NCBI GenBank assembly: GCA_018340375.1
Contig: JAFFJZ010000007.1
Span: 7,936,001 to 8,000,000, forward strand
Source of the DNA: Gonatopus flavifemur
Lineage: Eukaryota > Arthropoda > Insecta > Hymenoptera > Dryinidae
Direction of reading: 5' to 3'
DNA: 64,000 nucleotides
Made by a program: the position numbers and the translations under genes. This document shows positions 21,228 to 31,500 of the stretch, piece by piece. Below the pieces are notes generated by a model. It saw only the letters and a list, made by a program, of their open reading frames with translations. It was not told where the DNA came from and made no database searches. Every line of letters begins with the position of its first letter. Positions within the stretch are counted from its first letter, which is position 1.

Positions 21228-22723
21228 CCCTGGTAAAAAAATCTTTCTGAATCTCTCTGAAAATCTCACGTTTCAGAGAAATTCAGAGAGATTCAGGAAC
21301 GGGTAGAGTGGGAAAAATTGTGTGGTGAACTTTTCAGAAGGAGTCAGAGAGATTCAGGAACGGGTAGAGTGGGAAAAATTGTGTGGTGAACTTTTCAGAA
21401 GGAGTCAGAGAGATTCAGGATGCTTCCGATTGCGAAAGTCCTTGGCCCCAGGAGCCATGAAAATGAACTCCCATTGGCTGATTCATGGCCCCCGGGGCCA
21501 AGGGCTTCCGCAATCGGAAGCATCCTCAGAGAAATTCAGAGAGAGATACATCGGATGGAATTTTTGGTACGAGATTTCAGAGACATTCAGGGAGTTTCAG
21601 AGAAATTCAGAGGAACGGGAATTGGGAAACATTTAGCATGGAACTTTCCAGAAGGATTCAGAAAAATTCAGAGGAATTCAGAGAGAAATAGATTGAGTGG
21701 AATGCTTTGTTCAACATTTCAGTGGCATTCGGGGAGATTCAGGAAAAATCAGAGACACGAAAATTAGAAAAAATTGAGCACAGCACTCTACAGGAGGATT
21801 CAGGGAAATTCAGAGAGATTCAGAGGAATTTAGGGACATTCAGAGGAATTCATCGCGATTCAGGGAAATTAAGAAGGATTCAGAGACGGGTAGATAAGAA
21901 AAATTGTGCGTTGAACTTTCCAGAAGCAGTCAGAGAGATTCAGAGAAATTCAGAGAGAGATACATTCAGTGAAATTCTTTGTGCTGGATTTCAGAGGCAT
22001 TCAGGGAGATTTAGGGAAGATCAACGAAACAGGAATGAAGAAAAATTTCCACTCCAGAGGCATTCAGGAAGTTTTAGAGAAACTCAGAGACCCGGAAATT
22101 AGGAACAATTGACCATGAAACTTTTTAACAAGATTCAGGGAAATTCAGAGAGATTCAGAGGGATTTAGAGAAATTCAGAGAGAAATGAATGGAGTGAAAT
22201 TTTTGGTTCAAGAATTCGGAGGTATTCAGGGAGTTTCAGAGAAAATCAGAAACCCGAAACTTAGCAAAAATTGGGTATGGAACTTCACAGAAGGATTCAG
22301 ACAAATTCAGAGTAAGCTTCGAATTCTCAATATTTGAAATACAGAGAGATTCGAAGAGATTCAGAGGAACTCAGAGAGCTTCGGGGAAATTCAGAAAGAT
22401 TCAGGCAAATTTAGGGTAAGCTTTGAAATCTAGATACATGAAATTCTGACACATTCAAAGAAATTCAGAGGAATTCAGCATGACCTTTGAATTGTTGATA
22501 AATTAAATGCTGGAGAATTCGGAAAGATTTAGAAAGATCCCGAGAAAATCGTAGATTTCCACCAAAAAAATTGAGAGGGATTCAAAGAACGTTGGAGAAA
22601 TTCAGGATGCATGACTATGTGACAGGTCTTTAACTTCCTCTGAAGTACCCTGAAATTGCTCTGAATCTGTCTGAAAAATGTCCGAAAATATGGAGAGATT
22701 CAGAGAGATTTTTTTTACCAGGG
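21228..22723. mobile_element. 1.5 kb CCCTGG-end element filled with ATTCAGAGA repeats
   Basis: Ends CCCTGGTAAAAAAATC (left) and GATTTTTTTTACCAGGG (right, inverted), flanked by GA at 21226-21227 and 22724-22725. The interior is a long degenerate array of ATTCAGAGA/GGAATTCAGAG units in one orientation, with longer ~30-60 bp repeats (for example a ~60 bp unit duplicated at 21280-21400). ORFs rich in REIQRNSE-like text are repeat artefacts. Excision restores the hAT frame. Confidence 0.88.
21419..21524. mobile_element. 106 bp palindromic MITE within the ATTCAGAGA array
   Basis: Ends GATGCTTCCGATTGCG and CGCAATCGGAAGCATC, flanked by TTCAG and CTCAG (four of five bases match). It has the same length and GC-rich palindromic layout as 10890-10995. 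Confidence 0.75.
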
Positions 22724-22738
22724 GACTTCTTGAAGATA

Positions 22739-23241
22739 CCCGAAGGGAACATGAAGCTCCGACAAATGTTCAGAATAGATCATGATAGATCAGACTGAAG
22801 CTCCGTTGGAGCTCAAGCTTAGATTCGTAAACGTTCGACGAAGGTCCGATGAACGTTGAAATGTCCACTTGAAAATAGTTTGAATGAACGTTCATAAAAC
22901 GTTCATCGAACGTTTGCTAAAGGTTCGTTCGAGTTGCAATTTTTCGATCAAAGTTTTTTTCAAAGTATATTTTTCCACGAAAAAATGAAAGATTGAGGCA
23001 TTTCTAACTATAATTGTAATTCCGTCTGAAACATAAAAAACTGAAGGTTGAATGAATCTTCGTACAATCTTTAATAAACGTTCTATGAACCTTCATTTAA
23101 GCTATTTTCAAGCGGACATTTCAACGTTCATCGGACCTTCGTCGAACGTTTCCGAATCTAAACTTGAGCTCCAACGGAGCTTCAGTCTGATCTATCATGA
23201 TCTATTCTGAACGTTCGTCGGAGCTTCATGTTCCCTTCGGG
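22739..23241. mobile_element. 503 bp foldback MITE, CCCGAAGGGAACATG ends, TA target
   Basis: Inverted ends CCCGAAGGGAACATGAAGC, flanked by TA at 22737-22738 and 23242-23243. Long arms carry GTTCRACGAA-type words. Same family as 7043-7544. Excision restores the hAT reading frame. Confidence 0.9.
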
Positions 23242-23617
23242 TAGGTTGTTTTGGATCTTCCATATCATTATCAATTATATCGGAATGTTTTCGTTCAAGA
23301 TAATTTTTTAAGTTTGTGGCATTACCATAGTTTTTATACACGTTGTTGCATACAACACATCTCTTCGATATCTCATCATTCACGACGGAATATTTTTTGA
23401 GCGTGGTGTTATTACGTTTCCTATGAGTGAACTTCGTAGAATCAGACATGATATATATTTATCCTAGATAACTTGTACTGAAACTAACGCCAATATTTAT
23501 AAATTCGATGACATAACCTCTACTCAACCTTCAACACATCGAGAAAAGCACGATAACCCATATAAGTAAATTTGTGTCCAATTGACGCATATTGCATCAA
23601 TGAATAATCATATACAT

Positions 23618-25975
23618 GGGACATTTCACGGTCACATGGAACACTTTCAGGTCCGACCCTCTCAGATATTTTCCAAAATTTTTTCTCTTGAAGTACTCAT
23701 CCAAAATAGAGGTTTTGAGCCCTAAACCCTCAATTTTATCCACACGCTGATCTGTGCCAAGCTAATGAAGTTTGTCATTTCTCATTTTTTGTTTTTTTTC
23801 ATCGTTATATCTCGGCTTTGAATTGATTTTTTTTTAAATTTCCAAATATCAGTTTCGACGTAAAATTCCTCGCAGATTATGGAAAAAATATCAGTTTCCA
23901 TGTCAGATATGTTTAAAGGCTTCAAAAACCAAAAAAAAAATTTCAAATGGATTTTTCACGTTGTTCCCCAAATTTTTTTTCAATTTTCGTATTTTTTTTA
24001 AAAAGAACGGAAAATTTTACATAACAAACAGTCTTGAAAAAGAGGTGGTCGACATTTTTCCAAGTGCTATGAAAAATTAACGAAAATAAATGAATGAATA
24101 AAATTCAAATTTTGCGCTTAATTCATGAATTATGAAAACGAAAGAAAACAAATTATTAATAAACGAAAGAAAATGAGTTCTTTCGCAATAAAGCAAACAA
24201 ATTAGAATGGGTACGATATTACAGATAAACAAAAATCTTTATTTATTATAATATAAATTGATCTTTTATAAATACTACACTTTATTTCATTTTGAAAACC
24301 TTAGACTCACTTGATATTGATACAGTTTTTGTTCTTATTTTTAAAGTCAAGTCTTCTTCTGGTATAAATGTATGAATCTCAAGTGTCCCTTTAATGGCTC
24401 TGAGAGTACAAAATCTTTCCTCCAATAATTCACTGGTTTTGGTGTAATCACCATTGCTGCAATAAATAAACCAATTGATTCAAATTGACTTCGACCCCAT
24501 TCATAAAAATCGGAAGCATTCAGTATGTTTCTTTGAGACCCAAACTGAAGGCATGTTTTTCGAGCTTGACTCTTGACCATTCCACCGAGACCATCACACG
24601 GTCCTTTCCCATGAGCTGTTGCAAAAAAGTGCCATTCAGCATTGATTCCAAAATCTTCATTATGTAGACATAAAGTCTTAAAATTTTTCTTATTTTTGAA
24701 ATGTTGAGGTGCTCCATTGGTGAAATAATATATTTTGTTGACATTTTGAAATTTCAATTTATTTAACTCAATTAATCTATTTTGAAACATGTACACTGAA
24801 ATAGTATCATGAGTCGTATTTTCTAAAACACCTTGTAAACTGAGATTTCTTAAGGAACCATTCTCTTTATAATATACAACTGAGGGAAGAATAGGAATAT
24901 TCGTATTATTCCAGTAGAATCCTTGAAGAGCATCTTGGATTACAACTGCATAATTTTCAGAAAAATCTAATGTTACTAGTAATTCACCTTCTTGCAAATT
25001 ATTTTTCAATTCCTGGTAGTATTTACTTTGCGTTTTAGCAATGTAATCATGCTGCACAAGTTTTTCAAGCGATTCTATTAAGGAATCAAGAAATTCTGAA
25101 CTATCACTAGTAACATTTATCAGTTTACAACGATCTGAACTCATCCAAGCTTTGTAAGAAATCTCCTCGATTTCGTTTTTTTCAAGCACTTCTTCTATAC
25201 ATTCTTTTATTTCAGTATTTTTAGGGCGAGTGAATTGATATTATAGCAAGATATGATTAACGTGCGCTTGAAGTACCTTTATGAATTAAGCGCAAAATTT
25301 GGATTTTATAATTCATTTATTTTCGTTAATTTTTTATAGCATCAATTCATATTATAAATAAATAAAGATTTGATATCGTACCCGTTCTAATTTTTATGCT
25401 CTGTTGTAAGAAAAACTCATTTCCTCTCGTTTATTAATAATTTTTTTTCTTTCGTTTTCATAATTCATGAATTAAACGCAAAATTTGAATTTTATTTATT
25501 CATTTATTTTCGTTAATTTTTGATAGCACTTGGAAAAATGTCGACCACCTCTTTTTGAAGACTGTTTTTTATGTAAAATTTCCCGTTCCTTTTAAAAAAA
25601 ATACAAAAATTGAAAAAAAATTTGGGGAACAACGTGAAAAATGCATTTGAAATTTTTTTTTTGGTTTTTGAAGCTTTGAGGCATATCTGACATGAAAACT
25701 GATATTTTTCCCATAATCTGCGAGGAATTTCACGTCGAAACTGATATTTGGAAATCTAAAAAAAAATCAATTTAAAGCCGAGATATAACGATGAAAAAAA
25801 ACAAAAAATGAGAAATGACAAACTTCATTAGCTTGGCACAGATCAGCGTGTGGATGAAATTGGGGTTTCAGGGCTCAAAACCTTTATTTTGGATGAGTAT
25901 TTTGAGAGAAAAAATTTTGGAAAAGATCTGAGCGGGTCGGACCTGAAAGTGTTCCATGTGACCGTGAAATGTCCC
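23618..25975 (-). mobile_element. 2.36 kb DNA transposon with ~0.6 kb TIRs
   Basis: Ends GGGACATTTCACGGTCACAT and its inverted copy, flanked by ACAT on both sides (23614-23617 and 25976-25979). Inverted similarity extends ~600 bp inward on each side, with small differences. Between the arms lies one ORF (24347-25189). A 4-bp duplication with GGG ends would suit a Sola-like element among other options. I cannot assign the superfamily with confidence. Confidence 0.82.
24347..25228 (-). CDS. DDE-like transposase C-terminal part
   Basis: Minus-strand frame of ~295 codons, open from ~25228; the in-frame stop just upstream shows that any N-terminal half is deleted or in another exon. Key segments: LVTLDFSENYAVVIQDALQG (acidic motif), KIYYFTNGAPQHFKNKKNF, EWHFFATAHGKGPCDGLGGM, and FYEWGRSQFESIG. 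I recall the set DF-EN / SDGA..YKN-KN / WHF-A--HGKG-CDG-GG from many insect and hydra predicted proteins tied to DNA transposons. In TNGAPQ the usual acidic residue is Asn, which would remove a candidate catalytic Asp. It is much shorter than a full transposase. Probably a defective copy. The first ATG-like codon of the frame is uncertain. Confidence 0.7.
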   Translation of the reverse strand, partial: RPKNTEIKECIEEVLEKNEIEEISYKAWMSSDRCKLINVTSDSSEFLDSLIESLEKLVQHDYIAKTQSKYYQELKNNLQEGELLVTLDFSENYAVVIQDALQGFYWNNTNIPILPSVVYYKENGSLRNLSLQGVLENTTHDTISVYMFQNRLIELNKLKFQNVNKIYYFTNGAPQHFKNKKNFKTLCLHNEDFGINAEWHFFATAHGKGPCDGLGGMVKSQARKTCLQFGSQRNILNASDFYEWGRSQFESIGLFIAAMVITPKPVNYWRKDFVLSEPLKGHLRFIHLYQKKT

Positions 25976-26252
25976 ACATATATAACATAACATATTCAAT
26001 TTAATACTCATGTGGGCATTAAATTTCGATGTTTCCAAATTTGTTCACCTCTGTCACGTTTGAAATTCATGAATTTAAGAAGAACAACTAAAGGGTCTAT
26101 TACATGCGTGCGACTTCCGTAGGCGACAATTTCGTGTCAATTGGTCATTCTTATCAATACGGACACAAGATTGATCAATTCCGTTAGATTAAGGGTTTCG
26201 ATTGCAACGCTGGTTCGTAGCGCTCCAAACGTGAGGTTGTAAAAATACAGTT

Positions 26253-26348
26253 CCCAAGAGAACACAAACCTCCAGGAAAGTTCTTTGAATGTTACTGGAC
26301 GTTTGCGAACGTTTAATGCACGTTTCCGAAGGTTTGTGTTCTCTTGGG
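26253..26348. mobile_element. 96 bp MITE, CCCAAGAGAACACAAACC ends
   Basis: Short inverted repeat with ends resembling the CCCGAAGAGAACATG family and an ACGTTTGCGAACGTT-like centre. Possibly a shortened member. The flanking duplication is not clear. Confidence 0.6.
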
Positions 26349-26352
26349 GGTC

Positions 26353-26447
26353 AGATCTCTCAATAAGAACGCTGCCTCTCTTCCTTCAAGGCGAGGCAAC
26401 AACCGTTTGAATGAGACAGGGGCTAGGAGTTTTTTATTGAGAGATCT
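26353..26447. repeat. 95 bp inverted repeat, AGATCTCTCAATAA ends
   Basis: AGATCTCTCAATAA at 26353 pairs with TTATTGAGAGATCT ending at 26447; inner pieces (AGAACGCTGCCTCTC / CTAGGAGTTTT) do not pair well. A probable small MITE. Confidence 0.45.
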
Positions 26448-26684
26448 TACTGTATCTGACACATCTACACCAACACTGAAACACATGTGTACCAACACAA
26501 TCTTAAGAGTTTTTGAATTGGTTTGGAAGTAAAAGTTTCAATCAGCCTGTTATTGGTCCATTATTGGCTGATTGATAAAAGTTACCAGATGTAACTGAAA
26601 ATGGCTTCAGATAGAAGACTAAACTTATTCAGCGAAATGTTCGTTCGGTGACTCCAACCCTACCTTTCCTTCAGTCTTTTAGAA

Positions 26685-26816
26685 TCGATTCTAGAAGAAA
26701 ATGTATCGGTTCTGAAAGAATCGTATTTCAAAATAATCGATTAAAAATCGATTTTTTTTTCCAACGAAAAGAATCGATTCTCGATGCATCGACAAAAGAA
26801 TCGGCATCACTACTCT
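26685..26816. mobile_element. Truncated MITE with AGAATCGATTCT palindrome units
   Basis: The right end GAATCGGCATCACTA resembles the TAGTGATGCCGATTC terminus common in insect hAT MITEs. The inside is repeats of the palindrome AGAATCGATTCT and variants. The left terminus is not present. Confidence 0.6.
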
Positions 26817-28016
26817 GAATTCTACTTATTGAATTCAAAAGCTTTTTCTGAATTTTCCTCCATTTCTTTGAATCCATCAGGATTTCACGTATTTAGATTC
26901 AAAGATCCCTCTAGATTTTTCTAAATTCCTTTTGAACAATCCACTGCACAATTGTTCATAATTTACCTATCCCTGAATCTTTCTAAAATCCTCTCAAATC
27001 TTCCATGGTGAAAAAAGTTTCTCTGAAAACCTCTGAAAATTTCTCTGAATTTCACTCTGAATATTATTGAAAAACTCTGAAAAACACTTAAGAATCCTAA
27101 AAGAATCTGAAAAACTGTAGAAACCTATGAACATTTTTTTAAATTCTGAAAATCTCCGTTTTTCTACTGAAAATTTCTCTAAATATTTATGAATATCCTT
27201 GAAAAATTCTGAATTTTCCTGAAAATCACTGAGACTCTCCGAGAAACCATGACCACCTCTGACTTCCTCTGAAAAACTCTTAACTGAAAATCTGTAAAAA
27301 TTCCAGTGATTTCCAGCCAATTTTTTCTACCAGGGTTGGACCAAAAATTCCACTAAATTTTCTCCATTTCCCCTGAACCTTTCTGAATTCAACTTAATCT
27401 CCCTGAAACTCCCAGAATGCCTCTGAAATCATAAAACTTTCACTCAATCTATTTCTCTCTGAATTTCTCTGATTTCTTCTGAAAAATCCATCGTTTCATT
27501 TACCTGTCTTCGAATCTCTCTGGACCTCCCGAAATAGCTCGAAAACTTTTGATCACAAATTTTACTTAACCTATTTTTCTCTGAATTCTTCTGAACAATT
27601 CACCTCACAGTTCATCACAATTCATCTATCTCTGAATAACCTCTCAAATCTGGACCAAACATTCCACTAAATTTTCCTAAACTCCTTGAATTTCTCTGAA
27701 TCCCACTGAATTATTCTGAAAAGTGCAACGCACAGGTTTCCCTAATCTATCTATCTCTCAATCTTCATAAACCTTCTTGGATGTTTCTCAAATTTTGAAC
27801 TAAAAATTTGACTTAAGTTATTTTTTTATGAATTCCTCTGAATCCCTTCGAATCCTTCTGAGAAGTTCAACGGACGATTTTTTCCAATCCACCAGTCTAT
27901 GAATTCTTCTGAATCTTCCTGAATCACGCTGGATTTCTCTGAATCTGATCGTATGTTTGAATTCCTCTGAAACGTGAAGATTTCAGAGAGATTCAGAGAG
28001 TTTCTTTTTACCAGGG
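26817..28016. repeat. Degenerate TTTCTCTGAATC arrays with two CCCTGG-type right ends
   Basis: Same unit as 21228-22723 but mostly in the opposite orientation. Right termini TTTCTACCAGGG (ending 27335) and TTTTTACCAGGG (ending 28016) are present. No matching CCCTGG left ends were found, so these are truncated or nested copies. The ORFs are repeat artefacts. Confidence 0.75.
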
Positions 28017-28023
28017 TGATGGA

Positions 28024-28170
28024 CAGCGATGCCATTATTCCCTAGAAAAATCCGTAGCATCTGATGATTGGTCATTTCTTGTACAACCAGCCAATCATGT
28101 TTTCAATTTGGAAAGAAATGACCAATCACGAAAAATCTACGGATTGTTCTAGAGAATAATGGCATCGCTG
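28024..28170. mobile_element. 147 bp hAT-like MITE, CAGCGATGCCATTATTC ends
   Basis: Inverted ends CAGCGATGCCATTATTC, with perfect GTGATGGA duplications at 28016-28023 and 28171-28178. It sits directly against the terminus of the preceding CCCTGG-type array. Confidence 0.9.
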
Positions 28171-28179
28171 GTGATGGAT

Positions 28180-28860
28180 CATCTTGGTTTTTTGGACAAA
28201 ATAAACCAAGATATGCTTTCCATTCAAGAAGCCCATTCATGGAACACAACCGATAGCCGTGGATAGCCGAATATGTAGTTCATGTTGAATGGCCAATAAT
28301 TGATTTCGTATCAATTGATTTCGACTAGCTAAGATTGACTGACAAGGTCCGGAGATATGAAAACCCCTGATAATCGGCCGATTCTTGCGCCAGTTATTAA
28401 TTCTATCATTGGTCGATTACTGTTCGCCATTGTTGGGCCCATGTTATCATCCAGTAGCCCATTTAACACAAAATATTCTGAGAATATTCTCACAACATCC
28501 GTCAAATGTATTGGATCGAATATTCTCACAAAAAGCGTAGAAGATTCGTGAATATTCACAGAAGATTCTTAGAACATTTTAATGAGACTGTTTCGAATAT
28601 TCTTGGAACGTTCGTACAATATGCGTACAAAGTTTGTTGGGAAATTGATGAGCAGCGCATGCGCAAGTATCGTGATGACATGAATTCAGTAATGGCGGAT
28701 AATGTTGTTGATAGGCTACAGGCCCTTGGATAATGCATCTTTTAATTTGTATTTGGGGAATAATGGATTCATGAAAGGTGTATTTTAATATCGTAAATGT
28801 TCTCTGAGAGTGCCATATGTGAAAAATAATCCTCTAAACCCTACTGTAAATTCCCAGTTA
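28180..28860. other. Unassigned; possible MITE around 28358-28450
   Basis: CTGATAATCGGCCGATT at ~28368 and ATTGGTCGATTACTG..GTTATCATCC at ~28408-28452 form a weak inverted pair. GAATATTC words recur at 28478-28600. No gene is supported. Confidence 0.35.
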
Positions 28861-28864
28861 GTTC

Positions 28865-29568
28865 GCATGCGAAATTTCCCATGCGAATTTGGGACTGGGT
28901 TTACTTCGCATGCGATCATATTCCATGGGAAAGTTTCACATGGGTGTCCCATGCGAAAATGTCGCATGGGTTTCCCATGCGAAGATGTCGTATGAGTTTC
29001 CCATGCGAAAATGTCGCATGGGGAGACCCATGCGAATTTGGGACTGGGTTTGTTTCGCATGTGATGATGTCCCATGGGGATTTTTCGCACGTGTGTCACA
29101 TGCGAAAATGTCGCATGGGAGGATACCCATGCGACCTCCTCACATGGGTGTCCCATGCGAAGATGACGTCACATGGGAAGAGACCCATGCGAATTTGAGA
29201 CTGGGTATCACATGCGACATTTTCCCGTGAGTCACACATGCGGCAGGGTCCCATGGGTCACCCATGGGAAACTGTCGCATATATGACTCATGGGAAAATG
29301 TCGCATGCGTCACCCATGGGAAGGTGTCGCATGCATCACCCATGCGAAGGTGTCGCATTACTTACCCATGGGAAGGTCTCGAATGCGTCACCCATGGGAA
29401 GGTGTCGCATGCATCACCCATGCGAAGCTGTCGCATGCGTCACCCATGCGAAGCTGTCGCATGCGTCACCCATAGAGAGGTGTCGCATGGGTGCCCCATC
29501 GGACGGTGTCGCATGCGTCACCCATGGGAAGATGTCGCATGGGTCATCCATGGGAAAATGTGGCATAA
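28865..29568. repeat. CATGCGA / TCGCATG palindromic minisatellite
   Basis: Tandem units of ~20-30 bp built from CCCATGCGAA, GTGTCGCATGC and GGGTCACCCATGGG, so each unit is self-complementary (TCGCATGCGA, CCCATGGG). The first half has GGTTTCCCATGCGAAAATG units; the second has GCGTCACCCATGGGAAGG. It reads as repetitive peptides (MGRCRMRHP) on both strands. CpG content is high for this window. Confidence 0.9.
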
Positions 29569-29569
29569 A

Positions 29570-30815
29570 CCAAGAAACTTCGCGAATGTGCAATAATAAT
29601 CGAAAAAATATCTAATGTTTGATATTCAGAGGTTTGGAGGTGTCTTAGAGGCGAAAAAACAACGCTCATCTTCTCATTTTTTTCACATATGAGGAATGCA
29701 AGTTATTACTTGCATTTTTGAGTACATATAAAGTAACCTTTGAACTATATTTTGTCAAATTTGAACGTTGAAATTCTGATAATTGAGCCAGTTATAAGCA
29801 TTTCTCCGACGCATCTCGGAAAAAAAACGGTTGTCAAGATTTCTCAAGAACTACACGACCGATCTTCATGAAATTTCACACAGGTCTTCGAGATTCAATT
29901 CACAAAGACTTGGACGAAGGATGTCTCCTCCTTTCAATCACAATTATTTTTTTTTTCTTCAAAATGTAGTGTAAATTTCACCGAAATTTTTATTTTTTTG
30001 TGAAAACGTCTGCCAAATATCTCATTTTCACTTGTTTTTTTTTCTTCGTCCAAGTTCTATTTTATGGTCTTGACTAAAACACGGATTTTGGTTTTTTTTT
30101 CATTTTGGATGATTCTGTTATGAGTTCTGCTGTCAACGCGAATGCACCTTTTTTCCGAGGGGTCGTCGGAAATGACGCCGCCATCGCGGAGTTTTGATTA
30201 TTTTCCTACGAAAATTTCGGAAATTCTTTGTCAAATATGTATCTTCGAGACAGTAAAAAGTTTGAATGAGATATTTCATTTTTTATATGGGGGAAAATTG
30301 TTGGAAATAGGCCGTTTTTTCACCGAGGAAACTCATGTAACTCCTTAAAAGTTTCTCCTGTTCCCACATAAATGTCAAACCTATGGAAACTTTGGCCTCA
30401 GCAAGTTGATCTTCTCTGTTTCCTTCACCGTCAGTCTCATCCCTGTTTTAACTCACGCACAGAATGATATATTTGTATATATATTTCCTCTTCCATCAAT
30501 TTTCATTCTTCATTGTACGTACTCGCAAACATTTTGCACGCAGATATCCCCATGAAATAGGTGAAATCAGGGAATTGCAATTAAGTTTCATCCTGATGAT
30601 ACACGTATGCATAAAAGAATTCTGGAAGGTCAACTCAAATTTCACGATGGGTATTGAAATAAGAACGATTGATTTCCTTCTACCGACGGTGAAGATATCG
30701 CAGCAATATCTATTCCCGGTGATGATTGTGTGACGCAAAATATTGGGTAATACTTATAACATTTGAAAATTATTCAATAACGTATGGAAGCTTTATATGA
30801 TTTACTCTTCGTAGA
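29570..30815. other. Unassigned AT-rich stretch
   Basis: Contains text common to insect dispersed repeats (AGAACTACACGACCGATCTTCATGAAATTTCAC at ~29845-29880, in pieces) and T-runs at 29945-30105. No exon or gene was recognised; the ORF at 30464-30733 has a mirror ORF of similar length and no motifs. Confidence 0.4.
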
Positions 30816-30819
30816 TGTT

Positions 30820-31500
30820 ACAATAAAGCATTTATGACTTAAAAATGAATAATAATAATAGAATTCCCTAAAACATAAAACACAAGTCTTGTAAAAGTCT
30901 ATTATGAAGATTTAACAATTCTCATATATGGGTTTTGCCGAGCTAGAATTTAATTTTCATTCACTAACCGAGCCTATGTAGACGTGTTTGAAATAGCGCC
31001 GCAAAAAAAATAAAACATTCGCAAGTAGGTCTTTGCAGCAAACCAAGATTAACATTCCAACTCGGAACAAGAAGAACGAAAAATCATCACACTCGCACAT
31101 AAAAAATAAATCTACACTGAAAAAACAGATATCTTGGAAAGTACCATAATTTATGGATTTTCAGCGCTGGTGTGAGCCGAGTCGAAGTATTCACTTGCAC
31201 GAATCTCTAAAAGTACCATAATTTCTTGGACTGTTTGAAATAAGTATGGTACCTTCCTTATAAAAGTCCAAGACATTATGGTACTTTTAGAGGTTTTTTC
31301 AGGTAAATATTTAGACTCGGTCAGACCAGCGCTGAAAATCCATAAACTATGGTACTTCTTGAGATACCTTTTCCTCCGTGTACCAAGAAATGAAAAAATT
31401 TTAGTTTTGAAGGAAAAGCAAATAAATTTCCTTTTTGGATGCCTTAAAAAGGAAATGCGATGAACATTCGTTGCGCAAGCTTGGTTCTCTCCAATCATCA
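30820..31500. repeat. Tandem duplication, copy 1
   Basis: Matches copy 2 (31501-32340) in order. Shared phrases include CATAAAACACAAGTCTTGT, GTAGACGTGTTTGAAATAG, AAGAAGAACGAAAAAT, TGAAAAAATTTTAGTTTTGA and GCGATGAACATTCGTTGCGC. This copy carries the 266 bp CACTG MITE, which copy 2 lacks. Confidence 0.85.
31115..31380. mobile_element. 266 bp MITE, CACTGAAAAAACAG ends, TA target
   Basis: Close relative of 4175-4440 and the same length. Flanked by TA at 31113-31114 and 31381-31382. The corresponding point in duplication copy 2 (~32216) lacks the element. Confidence 0.9.

Larger units (their letters stand above)
20940..23449 (-). pseudogene. BED-finger hAT transposase N-terminus, split by two insertions
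   Basis: Starts ATG at 23449 (MSDSTKFTHRKRNN). A BED zinc finger follows, with CVVCNN and NLKNYLERKH (CxxC..HxxxxH-type spacing), to ~23245. A 503 bp MITE (22739-23241, TA duplication) and a 1496 bp element (21228-22723, GA duplication) then interrupt it. Removing both plus one copy of each duplication restores one frame: DPKQPIFKKSRKNDENSFDDI. The frame runs on to an acidic, Ser/Pro-rich linker with one TGA, then VQKFLPSTTKKPSKQIPIDI, and decays near 20940. The catalytic half is absent here. The fragment at 1-1300 is on the same strand, but linkage is unproven. Confidence 0.82.

Noticed and set aside
21322..22102. Overlapping ORFs of 68-131 codons with REIQRNSE-like repeats
   Set aside because: They are translations of the ATTCAGAGA array inside a CCCTGG-end element; no start context, no motifs, all frames are repetitive.
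1..23449. One hAT gene spanning the BED finger at 23.4 kb and the catalytic half at 1.3 kb, split by the DIRS and other insertions
   Set aside because: Same strand and order fit, but the sequence at 20.7-20.9 kb and 11.4-12.0 kb does not continue the protein, so no junction can be reconstructed.
28865..29568. CRISPR-like regular repeats
   Set aside because: Units are degenerate, self-complementary and have no unique spacers; the DNA is eukaryotic.
28785..29615. ORFs of up to 125 codons on both strands with MGRCRMRHP repeats
   Set aside because: Palindromic minisatellite translated in both directions; not evidence for a protein.
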